A stretch of DNA of 47,791 nt, from contig JBAPOP010000137.1 of the NCBI GenBank assembly GCA_049279675.1, positions 1-47,791 of the forward strand. Direction: 5' to 3'. Below, piece after piece: positions 38,932 to 46,453 of this stretch; position 1 is the first letter of the stretch; each line of letters begins with the position of its first letter. The position numbers and the translations under genes were made by a program. This stretch comes from Palsa-147 sp049279675. Lineage in GTDB: Bacteria; Acidobacteriota; Terriglobia; Acidiferrales; UBA7541. A model generated the notes under the pieces. It was not told the origin of the DNA and made no database searches. It worked only from the letters and a program-made list of their open reading frames with translations.

Positions 38932-41598
38932 TCATTCGTACCTCAGCGCCACCATCGGATCGATTCGCGTGGCGCGTCGCGCAGGAATCCAGCACGCCAA
39001 CAGAGCGACACCGAGTAGCAGCACAGACACAAGAACGATAGTTACAGGATCCGTCGGCTTCACTTCAAAGAGCATGCTGGCGGGAAGCCGCGTAAACGCG
39101 GCGGATGCGGCGACGCCAAGCGCAACTCCGGCCATTACAAGCACCAATTCCTGCCGCAGCAAGAGCAACACGACTTGGCGCCCTTGCGCTCCCAGCGCCA
39201 TCCGCACGCCAATCTCGCGCGTTCGCTGCGCCACCGCGTACGCGGTAACGCCGTAGATGCCCACCACCGAAAGCAAAAGCGCAATCGCCGCGAACGACCC
39301 AAGCAAAATCAACGAAAGGCGGCGGCTCTGCACCGAGACACCCACGTAATCCCCGAGTGGCATCACGCGCGAAATTGGCTGGTTCGGATCGAGCGATCGA
39401 ATCGCATCGCGTGCCGCTCCGGCGATTGCCGTTGGCGCATCCGACGTGCGGATCGCCAGCGACATGTCAGAATCCGGAAACGGCCACTGCGCATGAGGCA
39501 CGTAAAACTGCATCGTCGGGGCGAGGTCGAGTCCATACTGGCGAACGCTTCCGACTACACCGACTACGGTCCACCACGGCTTATCGATCCCGCCAATCTT
39601 TACTCGCTTGCCGAGTGGGTCCTCGCCGGGCCACATTTGGCGCCCGGATTCATCGTTAATGAGGATCACTTGCGGCGCGGCGGCGTTGTCGGTCTCGCCG
39701 AAATCCCGCCCGCGCAAAAGAGGAATGCGCATCGCGCCTCGATAGCCTGGGGAAACGCAATAGCGCTCGGCGCTCGCATCGAGTTCGGGGTTCGGGTTGA
39801 TTTTTCCTTCGGCGTGAAAGCCGTACATATCCATGTTACCGCCGAGCGGAATTTCGCTGACGGCGCCAGCCGCTTCCACGCCGGGAAGTGCACGGACTCT
39901 TTCGAGAGCCTGATCGTAAAATTGGCGGAGAATTTTGTCGTCGTCATATTTCTGGCCAACAATGGAGACTCGCATCGTCAGCACGTTCGTCGCATCGAAC
40001 CCGGGCGATACGGTGAGCAGATGCAGCAGACTTCGCAGGAGCAGGCCCGCGCCGAGCATCAACATCAACGAGAGCGCGACCTCGGAAACCACCAGCACTC
40101 CTCGCAATCGGCCCGCCGCCTCTCCCGAACTTCCCCGTGCGCCTTCTTTCAGCGCGTCCTGTAAATTTGTTTTCCACGCGCCCAATGCAGGTGCGATTCC
40201 TGAAACCAATCCCGTAAGCAACGCTAGGCCAAATGTGAATAGCACGACGCGCCAATCGAGTCGAACTTCCGCGAGCCTCGGAATATCTCCCGCGCCGAGC
40301 GATGCGAGCAGTTCCGGCGTCCAATACGCTGGAATCAGTCCCGCCGCCGCACCGAGCAGCGCCAGCAGGCAATTTTCAGTGAGCAATTGCCGGAAAATTC
40401 TGCCACGCGCTGCACCGAGCGCCGTGCGAACCACTATCTCTTTGTTGCGTTGCGTCGCACGGGCCAGCAGCAGATTCGCGAGATTCGTACAGGCCACGAG
40501 CAGAACGAGCGTGACCGCCCCGAAGAGCAATAAAAGCGTCGTGCCTACTGGGCCGAGTAGCTCTTCGCGGAGCGGCGTCAGGATGACTCCCGCCGCAGAA
40601 TAATCTTTCGGGTAAGCTTTCCACAGCGCGGCGGCAATCGTATCCATTTCAGCCGTCGCCTGAGCAAACGTCACGCCCGGTCGCAGCCGGCCAATCGCGA
40701 TGAGATGGTGGCACGTTCGGCAAGCCCAGGGCAGCGAAGCGTCGTAACCGAGTGCTCCCCAAATTTCCGGAGTGGGTTCGCGCGAATTCATCCTCATCAA
40801 CGATTCGAAGTTCGCGGGCAATACTCCGGCGACGACATACGGCACGGAATTCAACGACATCGTTTTGCCGGCGATATCCGGATCGGAATTAAATCGGCGC
40901 TGCCACAGCCCGTGGCTGATGATTACAACGTGGCTCGCGGACGGGGCATCCTCTTCAGGGAGAAAGTCGCGGCCGAGGGCGGGACGGACGCCGAGCATCC
41001 TGAAATAATTGGTGGTGACACGCAATCCAGTCAGCTGCTCCGGGTCGCCCGAATCCGATACAATCGGCATCCACAGACGGTACAGAGAAAGTTCCTCGAA
41101 GCTTTTGCTCATCGCTTTCCAATCGGTGTAGGTCGCGAACGTGGCGTTGTCGCGATGGCCCTGCTCGTCCTTCTCCCAGACGAGCGTAAGCCGGCCGGGA
41201 TCGCGGTAGGGCAGGGGGTGCAGCAGGACTCCATTCAAGAGGCTGAATACGGCTGTGTTCGTGCCAATTCCCAGCGCAAGCGTCAGGACGGCTACTGCTG
41301 TAAATCCGGGAATATTGCGCAGCATGCGAGCGCCGAAGCGCAGATCCTGAATCAGATCCTGAATCCAACTTACCTTGCGCGCGTCGCGGCAATCTTCTTT
41401 CGCTTGCTCGACGCCGCCGAATTCCCGCAGCGCCGCCTCGCGGGCTTGCCGCGAGTCCAGACCTGTCGCTATGTATCCGTTCGTAAGCCGATCGAGATGC
41501 TCCCGAATTTCCTCATCGAGTTCCTGGTCCACTCGCCGCCGACGGAAAAGAGACCGCAGCCGCAATGAAATCCTCCGAATCGTGCCTTCCATTCCCAT
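38932..41598 (-). CDS. ADOP-type ABC permease (MacB/FtsX-like), first copy
   Basis: An 888-residue paralogue of the downstream permease, with the same architecture: cap with DQELDEEIREHLDRLTNGYI, helix FTAVAVLTLALGIGTNTAVFSLLNG, periplasmic domain, and two FtsX units ending ARRATRIDPMVALRYE. The shared C-terminus and cap show a duplication; the periplasmic parts have diverged. The ATG at 41598 follows AAGGA; a GTG at 41616 is upstream. It is preceded by the PadR regulator by 49 bases, which is the common acidobacterial PadR-permease order. Likely role: export of, or resistance to, a compound sensed by PadR. Confidence 0.92.
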   Translation of the reverse strand: MGMEGTIRRISLRLRSLFRRRRVDQELDEEIREHLDRLTNGYIATGLDSRQAREAALREFGGVEQAKEDCRDARKVSWIQDLIQDLRFGARMLRNIPGFTAVAVLTLALGIGTNTAVFSLLNGVLLHPLPYRDPGRLTLVWEKDEQGHRDNATFATYTDWKAMSKSFEELSLYRLWMPIVSDSGDPEQLTGLRVTTNYFRMLGVRPALGRDFLPEEDAPSASHVVIISHGLWQRRFNSDPDIAGKTMSLNSVPYVVAGVLPANFESLMRMNSREPTPEIWGALGYDASLPWACRTCHHLIAIGRLRPGVTFAQATAEMDTIAAALWKAYPKDYSAAGVILTPLREELLGPVGTTLLLLFGAVTLVLLVACTNLANLLLARATQRNKEIVVRTALGAARGRIFRQLLTENCLLALLGAAAGLIPAYWTPELLASLGAGDIPRLAEVRLDWRVVLFTFGLALLTGLVSGIAPALGAWKTNLQDALKEGARGSSGEAAGRLRGVLVVSEVALSLMLMLGAGLLLRSLLHLLTVSPGFDATNVLTMRVSIVGQKYDDDKILRQFYDQALERVRALPGVEAAGAVSEIPLGGNMDMYGFHAEGKINPNPELDASAERYCVSPGYRGAMRIPLLRGRDFGETDNAAAPQVILINDESGRQMWPGEDPLGKRVKIGGIDKPWWTVVGVVGSVRQYGLDLAPTMQFYVPHAQWPFPDSDMSLAIRTSDAPTAIAGAARDAIRSLDPNQPISRVMPLGDYVGVSVQSRRLSLILLGSFAAIALLLSVVGIYGVTAYAVAQRTREIGVRMALGAQGRQVVLLLLRQELVLVMAGVALGVAASAAFTRLPASMLFEVKPTDPVTIVLVSVLLLGVALLACWIPARRATRIDPMVALRYE

Positions 41599-41647
41599 CT
41601 GCGATCCTTCGCCCACACTTGCTTCACACTTCTCACCGCGTGCCGCC

Positions 41648-41983
41648 TCAAACCTCGTTCAGCTTCACGACGCGGGAAATCGCCGCCGAAAGCCGTGCCC
41701 AGTTGCCGGCTTCTTGCTCGAGTTGCTTTCGGCCCATTCGCGTAAGCGAATAAAATTTCGCGCGGCGATTGTTTTCCGTCGCTTTCCACTCGGCGGTGAT
41801 CCATCCCTCTTGCTCGAGCTTGTGCAGGGCGGGGTAGAGCGAACCGTCGCTCACATGAAGGACGTCGCGCGAGACCTGCTTCAATCTCTGGCTGATCGCG
41901 TAGCCGTTCATCGGCTCGAGCGCGAGAATTTTCAGCAGCAGCAAATCCAACGTCCCTTGCACCAAATCCAGCGGCTTGCTCAT
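41648..41983 (-). CDS. PadR-family transcriptional regulator
   Basis: A 111-residue winged-helix repressor: LVQGTLDLLLLKILALEPMNGYAISQRLKQVS, DGSLYPALHKLEQEGWITAEW and NNRRAKFYSLTRMGRKQLEQE are the PadR DNA-binding and wing motifs. The ATG at 41983 follows GAGGAGAGGG, which overlaps a 13-bp palindrome that could be its own operator. It is the first gene of the minus-strand set with two permeases and probably represses them until an inducer binds. The frame is open upstream with unrelated sequence. Confidence 0.95.
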   Translation of the reverse strand: MSKPLDLVQGTLDLLLLKILALEPMNGYAISQRLKQVSRDVLHVSDGSLYPALHKLEQEGWITAEWKATENNRRAKFYSLTRMGRKQLEQEAGNWARLSAAISRVVKLNEV

Positions 41984-41991
41984 GCCCTCTC

Positions 41992-42004
41992 CTCGGTTAC
42001 CGAG
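41992..42004 (-). promoter_or_regulatory. Palindrome over the padR ribosome-binding site, candidate operator
   Basis: CTCGGT-T-ACCGAG is a perfect inverted repeat centred at 41998 and begins within the ribosome-binding site of the PadR gene. PadR proteins usually autoregulate through short inverted repeats near their start. The sequence fits such a site but is short. Confidence 0.4.
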
Positions 42005-42094
42005 AGATGCTACGCTTTTTCGTTGCCACGTGCAAGCTTTCGTCGCGCCGGCGCCGTTGTCGGCTCCTTTTCTCAGTGTTTTCCGCCGTTTCCC

Positions 42095-42123
42095 TTGACA
42101 CGGTTTTTTACGCGGGATACTCT
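42095..42123 (+). promoter_or_regulatory. Promoter of the duplicated secreted protein gene
   Basis: TTGACA (42095-42100), a 17-base spacer and TACTCT (42118-42123). The -35 box is perfect and the spacing ideal. It lies about 60 bases upstream of the TTG start at 42183. Confidence 0.6.
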
Positions 42124-42182
42124 CGCTCCGCTTTTGGACGCGTAAGTTCGGCCCCACAGTTTGTAAAATTCAGGAGGATATT

Positions 42183-42944
42183 TTGAAATTGTTGAAGCTG
42201 GCCACAGGTCTAGGTGTGTTACTGCTCGTTGCTTTTTCAGCCGCGGCGCAATCACAGCCCGGCACAATCGACGCGCTCGAATTCCAGACGCCGAAAAACG
42301 GCATGGTGAAACAGTACGAAGACGGACGGAAACAGAAAGTCGAATGGCACAAACAGCAGAAAGACAGCCAGCCGTTGCTCGTTTTCGAAACGCTCACTGG
42401 CGAGCGTACCGGAACCTACATCGTCGGGCGATTCAACCAGCATTGGGCCGATATGGATAACCCGTCGGTCGCCGATGCTGCCGATCTCGAACAATATAGA
42501 AAGTCGATCGCCGGATCGGTCGAAAAACTCGAAACTGCGTATTACGAGTTTTTGCCGAAATGGAGTAATCCCCCCACGCACATGGATGACAAATATACGG
42601 AGGTCATCACTTTCCACGTCCGTTATGGAAAAGGCGACGATTTCCGCAGCGCGGTCGCGAAAGTGCACGAGGCGCGGCAGAAGATGAATTCACCGGCGCA
42701 CTATTCGTGGTACCGCTTGGTGAGCGGCGGCCCCGGCGGCACATACGTCCTCACGTATGACCATGCCAATTGGGCTGGGATGGCCGACGATCCGGCCGTA
42801 AAGCCGTTGCGCGACGATCTGCGCGCGGCCTTCGGCGAACAGGAAGCGACGTCCGTAGTCGAGAGAATCAACAGCTCGATCGAGGGTACGTACAGCGAGC
42901 TCATCCAGTTCCGCCCGGACTTGAGCTATATTCCAGCCAAGTAG
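42183..42944 (+). CDS. Secreted protein with an internal tandem duplication
   Basis: A 253-residue protein with a signal peptide (residues 1-22, ...AFSAAAQ). The mature part has two related ~110-residue halves: TGTYIVGRFNQHWADMDNP...YRKSIAGSVEKLETAYYEFLPKWS aligns with GGTYVLTYDHANWAGMADDP...SVVERINSSIEGTYSELIQFRPDLS. The strand-helix pattern suggests two ferredoxin-like (dimeric alpha/beta barrel) folds; this is an inference. The start is TTG after AGGAGG with a 6-base spacer, an exceptionally good ribosome-binding site. A strong promoter precedes it and a strong terminator follows, so it is probably a monocistronic, well-expressed gene. Function unknown. Confidence 0.75.
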   Translation: MKLLKLATGLGVLLLVAFSAAAQSQPGTIDALEFQTPKNGMVKQYEDGRKQKVEWHKQQKDSQPLLVFETLTGERTGTYIVGRFNQHWADMDNPSVADAADLEQYRKSIAGSVEKLETAYYEFLPKWSNPPTHMDDKYTEVITFHVRYGKGDDFRSAVAKVHEARQKMNSPAHYSWYRLVSGGPGGTYVLTYDHANWAGMADDPAVKPLRDDLRAAFGEQEATSVVERINSSIEGTYSELIQFRPDLSYIPAK

Positions 42945-43005
42945 CAGTCGCGCACTCGTTCGCTGTCGTAAGAAGAATGCGCATTCTGGTTGATTGAAAG
43001 AAAGC

Positions 43006-43037
43006 AAAGGCCGGCCTCTCAAGGGCCGGCCTTTTTT
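43006..43037 (+). terminator. Rho-independent terminator
   Basis: AAAGGCCGGCC (43006-43016) pairs perfectly with GGCCGGCCTTT (43024-43034), with a 7-base loop and a run of six T. It ends the secreted-protein transcript and insulates the HigBA promoter. Confidence 0.9.
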
Positions 43038-43061
43038 GCGTTTCGAAGCATCGATCGGTTC

Positions 43062-43085
43062 ATTACGCTTGACGTAACGCGTAAT
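43062..43085 (+). promoter_or_regulatory. Inverted repeat over the higBA promoter, candidate HigA operator
   Basis: ATTACGC (43062-43068) and GCGTAAT (43079-43085) are perfect inverted arms around 10 bases that include the TTGACG -35 box. Binding of the HigA antitoxin here would block polymerase, as in autoregulated toxin-antitoxin systems. Confidence 0.55.
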
Positions 43086-43097
43086 TCTTGATATTTT
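43069..43097 (+). promoter_or_regulatory. higBA promoter
   Basis: TTGACG (43069-43074), a 17-base spacer and TATTTT (43092-43097). Transcription would begin near 43104, the first base of the toxin ATG, so the mRNA would be leaderless or nearly so. Confidence 0.5.
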
Positions 43098-43103
43098 CAA
43101 TCG

Positions 43104-43388
43104 ATGGTTGTCGGCTTCCGCGACAAGCAGACGAGAGATTTCGCCGCCGGCAAGCGGGTCAAGGCGTTCTCCGGATTCGAGCGCTCCGCGCGGCTGAAGC
43201 TTGATCGTCTGGAAGCAGCCACCTCCCTGAGGGACCTTGCCGCCTTGCGCGGCAATCGTTTTGAATCGCTCAGTGGCGATCGCAAGGGTCAGTTCAGCAT
43301 CCGCATTAACGATCAATGGCGGATTTGCTTCGAGTGGCTCGACCGGGCACCGGGACCATCGAACGTCGAGATTGTCGACTATCACTGA
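43104..43388 (+). CDS. higB: HigB-type toxin (RelE superfamily)
   Basis: A 94-residue ribosome-dependent mRNA endonuclease of the RelE/HigB fold. The markers are VVGFRDKQTRDFAAGKRV, RLEAATSLRDLAALRGNRFESLSGDRKGQFSIRINDQWRICFEWLDR, and a final VEIVDYH. The RINDQWRICFEW segment carries the conserved Arg of the active site. There is no Shine-Dalgarno sequence before the ATG, consistent with a leaderless transcript. The toxin gene comes first, as is typical of higBA, and the antitoxin follows after 11 bases. The toxin stop and the antitoxin GTG share a GGAGGA ribosome-binding region. Confidence 0.93.
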   Translation: MVVGFRDKQTRDFAAGKRVKAFSGFERSARLKLDRLEAATSLRDLAALRGNRFESLSGDRKGQFSIRINDQWRICFEWLDRAPGPSNVEIVDYH

Positions 43389-43399
43389 GGAGGACCACC

Positions 43400-43702
43400 G
43401 TGACACCAACTGCTATCCATCCGGGTGAACACCTCGCGGAAGAACTTGAAGCACTCGATATGAGCGCGGCCGAATTGGCACGAAAGCTCCGCGTGCCGAC
43501 GAATCGCGTGACCCAGATTCTGAACGGGACGCGTTCCATCACAGGCGATACCGCGCTGCGTTTCGCTCATTTTTTTGGCACGAGTGCACAGTTTTGGCTC
43601 AATCTGCAGACACTTTACGATTTGCGCTTGGCTCAGGAAAAAGTTGGAAAATCCATTAAGGCTCTGCCCACTCTGAAACGCTCCGATCTCGTCCACGTAT
43701 AA
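43400..43702 (+). CDS. higA: HigA-type antitoxin (XRE helix-turn-helix)
   Basis: A 100-residue protein: HPGEHLAEELEALDMSAAELARKLRVPTNRVTQILNGTRSITGDTALRFAHFFGTSAQFWLNLQTLYDL is the HigA XRE DNA-binding and dimerisation domain, and the C-terminal helix (LRLAQEKVGKSI) closes it. It neutralises HigB and represses the promoter. The start is the GTG at 43400 after GAGGAGGACC; the frame is open upstream to 43316 within higB. The system looks intact. Confidence 0.95.
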   Translation: MTPTAIHPGEHLAEELEALDMSAAELARKLRVPTNRVTQILNGTRSITGDTALRFAHFFGTSAQFWLNLQTLYDLRLAQEKVGKSIKALPTLKRSDLVHV

Positions 43703-43758
43703 ACTCGAGGTAGCTAACTGCGCGCAGCGATAAAAAGGAGGGAATTGCGATCGGGGAA

Positions 43759-45081
43759 TTACTCCTGCGGGGCGTCCTGAAATGATTCGGGAGGTTCAAG
43801 CGAGCATTCTTTCCAGAAATCATCATCGCTGATATATCCCGCTCGGAGCTTCTTCAGGCTCATCAATGTCGCGGAAACTTGCCCGCCGTCGGCGGAATCA
43901 AAGACGACCACGACACCGGCCACCGCCGCCGGGTCCGCCGAGATTTCGCGATACGCTTTCAAGAAAAGCGACTTCGCGTATTCGCGTTTTGCCTGCGCCG
44001 TCGTCGCCTTCGCGGACGGGTCGATCGGCGCGACCCAAATAATCTTCACCACTTTGTCTTTCAGCAATCCCCAAGTACCCGCGAACGGACTGATGTCCTC
44101 GCGGCTGACGCGGAAAAGCGGCGCGGCGTCGGATTCGGTAGCCGATTTTTCGGCGCCGTTGGCGAATCCGGAAGGCATGTCCAGCTGCACCTCCCGAATC
44201 CAGCCGCGCGAAGGTCCCGAGATCTGAACATGCACCCAGCCGCCTGGAGCATCCAGAATCGGAAATTCATCGCCTTCGTCCGCGGTCATTAATACTTCAG
44301 CGCTGGTTTGCGGCTTGGCATAGATCGCCGTGCCCGTTTTCTTAACAACAGAGATGTCATCCGGATGCGTTTGGTTCTGTTTGATTTGCTCAAGGTTTTG
44401 GACCAGCCCAGACAAATCTCGAAACTGTTGCTCGTCCGTTTCGCGCTTCTGGCGGATCGATGCGAGGCTCTCGTTGGCAAGCACGGCTGACGATTTGCCG
44501 TCGCCCGTAGGGGTTGAAGACGCAACTGGCGCCGTTGGGCGCGCGGACGAAGGCGGGGCAGACGGTGATACAGGTGCAGATTTGGTCTTCTCCGGTGCCG
44601 CCGCTCCGGACGCACCGGTTGCGCCGACGCGGCTCGACGGTACTGAACCGCCAGCTTTCGCGCCGAGCGCATCGCCGAGTCCATTGAGAAAATCAGATTC
44701 GATCCGTCCGTTCGAAGGCAGAACACGATATCCGGAACGAGCGCCGCTAGGGTCTGCATACCACGCCGTGATCTTTACGCCGACGCGCACCGACGTCCCA
44801 CCCCCGGGAGCAGCCGTCGCGACAATCGCGCACTGAAAGAAACCGCGCTCGTAATGCTCGAGCGGTTCGCTCGAATCAACGAAGCCATCGAGCGTCGGCA
44901 GCCGTCCCGAGGTCGACGAGCGCAGGCTTTGCAGCGCCTTGTCCACACTCGCTTTGGGCGCGTTGAAAGTCTTCTCGGCTGGCGCAGCCTGTCCAAATGC
45001 GCCGCATGAAAAGAGCAAACAAAGCATGGACGCAAGCACAGAAGTGAGAGCGCCCGGACGGCCGTAGTTCGCGCGCTTCAC
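43759..45081 (-). CDS. Secreted protein with an SH3-like domain
   Basis: A 440-residue protein. Residues about 1-31 form a signal peptide (ASMLCLLFSCGAFGQ). A first domain (35-145) contains LQSLRSSTSGRLPTLDGFV and YERGFFQCAIVATAAPGGGTSVRVGVKITAWYAD. A Pro/Ser/Ala-rich linker (150-205) precedes a short coiled coil (IRQKRETDEQQFRDLSGLVQNLEQIK). A bacterial SH3-like domain lies at about 250-310 (TAIYAKPQTSAEVLMTADEGDEFPI and GWVHVQISGPSRGWIREVQ). A final ~120-residue domain ends FWKECSLEPPESF. The GTG start overlaps the stop of the upstream gene in GTGA, so the two are coupled. SH3-like domains of this kind often bind cell-wall glycans. Confidence 0.8.
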   Translation of the reverse strand: MKRANYGRPGALTSVLASMLCLLFSCGAFGQAAPAEKTFNAPKASVDKALQSLRSSTSGRLPTLDGFVDSSEPLEHYERGFFQCAIVATAAPGGGTSVRVGVKITAWYADPSGARSGYRVLPSNGRIESDFLNGLGDALGAKAGGSVPSSRVGATGASGAAAPEKTKSAPVSPSAPPSSARPTAPVASSTPTGDGKSSAVLANESLASIRQKRETDEQQFRDLSGLVQNLEQIKQNQTHPDDISVVKKTGTAIYAKPQTSAEVLMTADEGDEFPILDAPGGWVHVQISGPSRGWIREVQLDMPSGFANGAEKSATESDAAPLFRVSREDISPFAGTWGLLKDKVVKIIWVAPIDPSAKATTAQAKREYAKSLFLKAYREISADPAAVAGVVVVFDSADGGQVSATLMSLKKLRAGYISDDDFWKECSLEPPESFQDAPQE

Positions 45082-46019
45082 GGCAGCGCCTCGACGACTT
45101 CGCGGCTAATCCAGCCGTGCGCGCCATCGGTCGTTTCAATGCCGTACCACCGCGGCGTAACAATCAGAATCAGAAGTTCCGCATGCGCGGGAAGCGATCG
45201 CATCACGGTGGCGCTGTGAAATGGCGCGGACTTCAAATCCGCGCCCGAATCCTTCACTCGGACTTCCAGTTCGTGTTGCAAATCGTGGTAACGAGCCTGA
45301 AGATTTTTCAGAGCAGTTTCAGCCGACTGAAGCCGCGAAATTTCCAGTTCACGCTGATGCTCAGGCGTCGCATTCGCGGCGTCGAAAGCTTGGCGCGCCT
45401 TTAGGCTCTCAGCATCCTTTCTTTTCTCGTATTCGATGGCGCGAATTTTGTCCTGTATTTCTTTGAACTCGCTGGTTTCGACGCTGCCATCGGATAGGCT
45501 CGCGCGGCCACCGCTCTCGATGAAGACGGCGTCGATCTGAAGTTTCGTGCTCATCGCGCTGAGGCCTTCAACGACGTATCGGACGGAAATCGTTCCCATA
45601 TCGGCGCTGTTCTTGAAGTGGCGCGGTGCTAGCGCTCCTGTCCGGACTTTATAGAAGGCCTGGCCGCCTCCTTGCCACTTTCCGAAGTAAGCGAATGACG
45701 TCGCCGGCGTCGCGCCATCGAGAATCGGTTCTTTCGCGAAGACCTGCGTGCCATGGATGATGCCGTCTTCCACGATTGTATGAACAGCCTGAAGAACTTC
45801 GCCCTCCGGTGCGGGCAGATCGATGACAAGAGTTGCATCGGATTTCTTTTGATCGGGCGCGGCGGCGTAAAGTGCAGAAACTATTAGAAATAACGATATT
45901 GCTAGCACTGTGTGAATGTTCCGCGTGAGCGAATCTTGCGATCCCAAGCGCCTCGATTGGTGTGGCGACGGCTGAATCGCGCCTTGGAACGAAACATCGG
46001 CATCGAGTTCCGATTTCAT
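45078..46019 (-). CDS. Secreted coiled-coil protein with C-terminal SH3-like domain
   Basis: A 313-residue protein, the first gene of a coupled pair. A hydrophobic signal (HTVLAISLFLIVSALYAA) sits at about residues 35-52, unusually far from the N-terminus, so the true start may lie downstream of 46019. A middle domain with VVEGLSAMSTKLQIDAVFIESGG is followed by a coiled coil (EFKEIQDKIRAIEYEKRKDAESLKARQAF and RELEISRLQSAETALKNLQARYHDL), and an SH3-like fold (SATVMRSLPAHAELLILIVTPRWYGIETTDGAHGWIS) at the C-terminus. The shared SH3 and coiled-coil plan with the downstream gene suggests a periplasmic complex. Ribosome-binding site weak. Confidence 0.7.
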   Translation of the reverse strand: MKSELDADVSFQGAIQPSPHQSRRLGSQDSLTRNIHTVLAISLFLIVSALYAAAPDQKKSDATLVIDLPAPEGEVLQAVHTIVEDGIIHGTQVFAKEPILDGATPATSFAYFGKWQGGGQAFYKVRTGALAPRHFKNSADMGTISVRYVVEGLSAMSTKLQIDAVFIESGGRASLSDGSVETSEFKEIQDKIRAIEYEKRKDAESLKARQAFDAANATPEHQRELEISRLQSAETALKNLQARYHDLQHELEVRVKDSGADLKSAPFHSATVMRSLPAHAELLILIVTPRWYGIETTDGAHGWISREVVEALP

Positions 46020-46453
46020 AAGAGTTGTATGTGCGCTCGCGAATCGATTGACACAGACGCGTGAACAATCGGACGCGTTTCACAGAAAGAGTTGCACGGC
46101 TACAGTGTTTTTCGCAAGAGATCTCAGCGTCGGCGTGACCTGCGGTCACCGCTAAGGGTTCTGGTACCAACAATTTATGATGAATTCGATTAAAAAATAC
46201 TTGCATTCGAAAACGTCCGGCTGTAAGTTGCTGCTCGTTTGTGCAGTTTTGAGACACGGTTGCCTCGCCGGGCGGAGGGGGTTGTTTCCGTGGTTAGTTT
46301 CAGAACTTTTCCATTCTTGAATGTCAGTCGCTCTTGTTGGTCCTACCACCATACCTGTTGTTCATTTTGCTCCACTTCTTCTTCGTCGCCCATCGCGGTC
46401 GCTCTTCGTTTGAGACAATCATTTTCAGATTCTTGGATCTCAGAGGAGGCAGC
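46020..46453. other. Divergent intergenic region
   Basis: It lies between the SH3-like pair (minus) and the heme-motif protein (plus), with no convincing coding frame. The word GACGCGT occurs twice, at about 46059 and 46073. A loose plus-strand promoter (TTGCAT 46201-46206, 17 bases, TAAGTT 46224-46229) is possible but its -10 box is poor. The region ends with the GAGGAGG ribosome-binding site of the next gene. Confidence 0.4.

Noticed and set aside
39175..40164. 329-codon plus-strand frame opposite the first ADOP permease
   Set aside because: The permease reading is continuous and conserved from cap to C-terminus, so this is a composition artefact.
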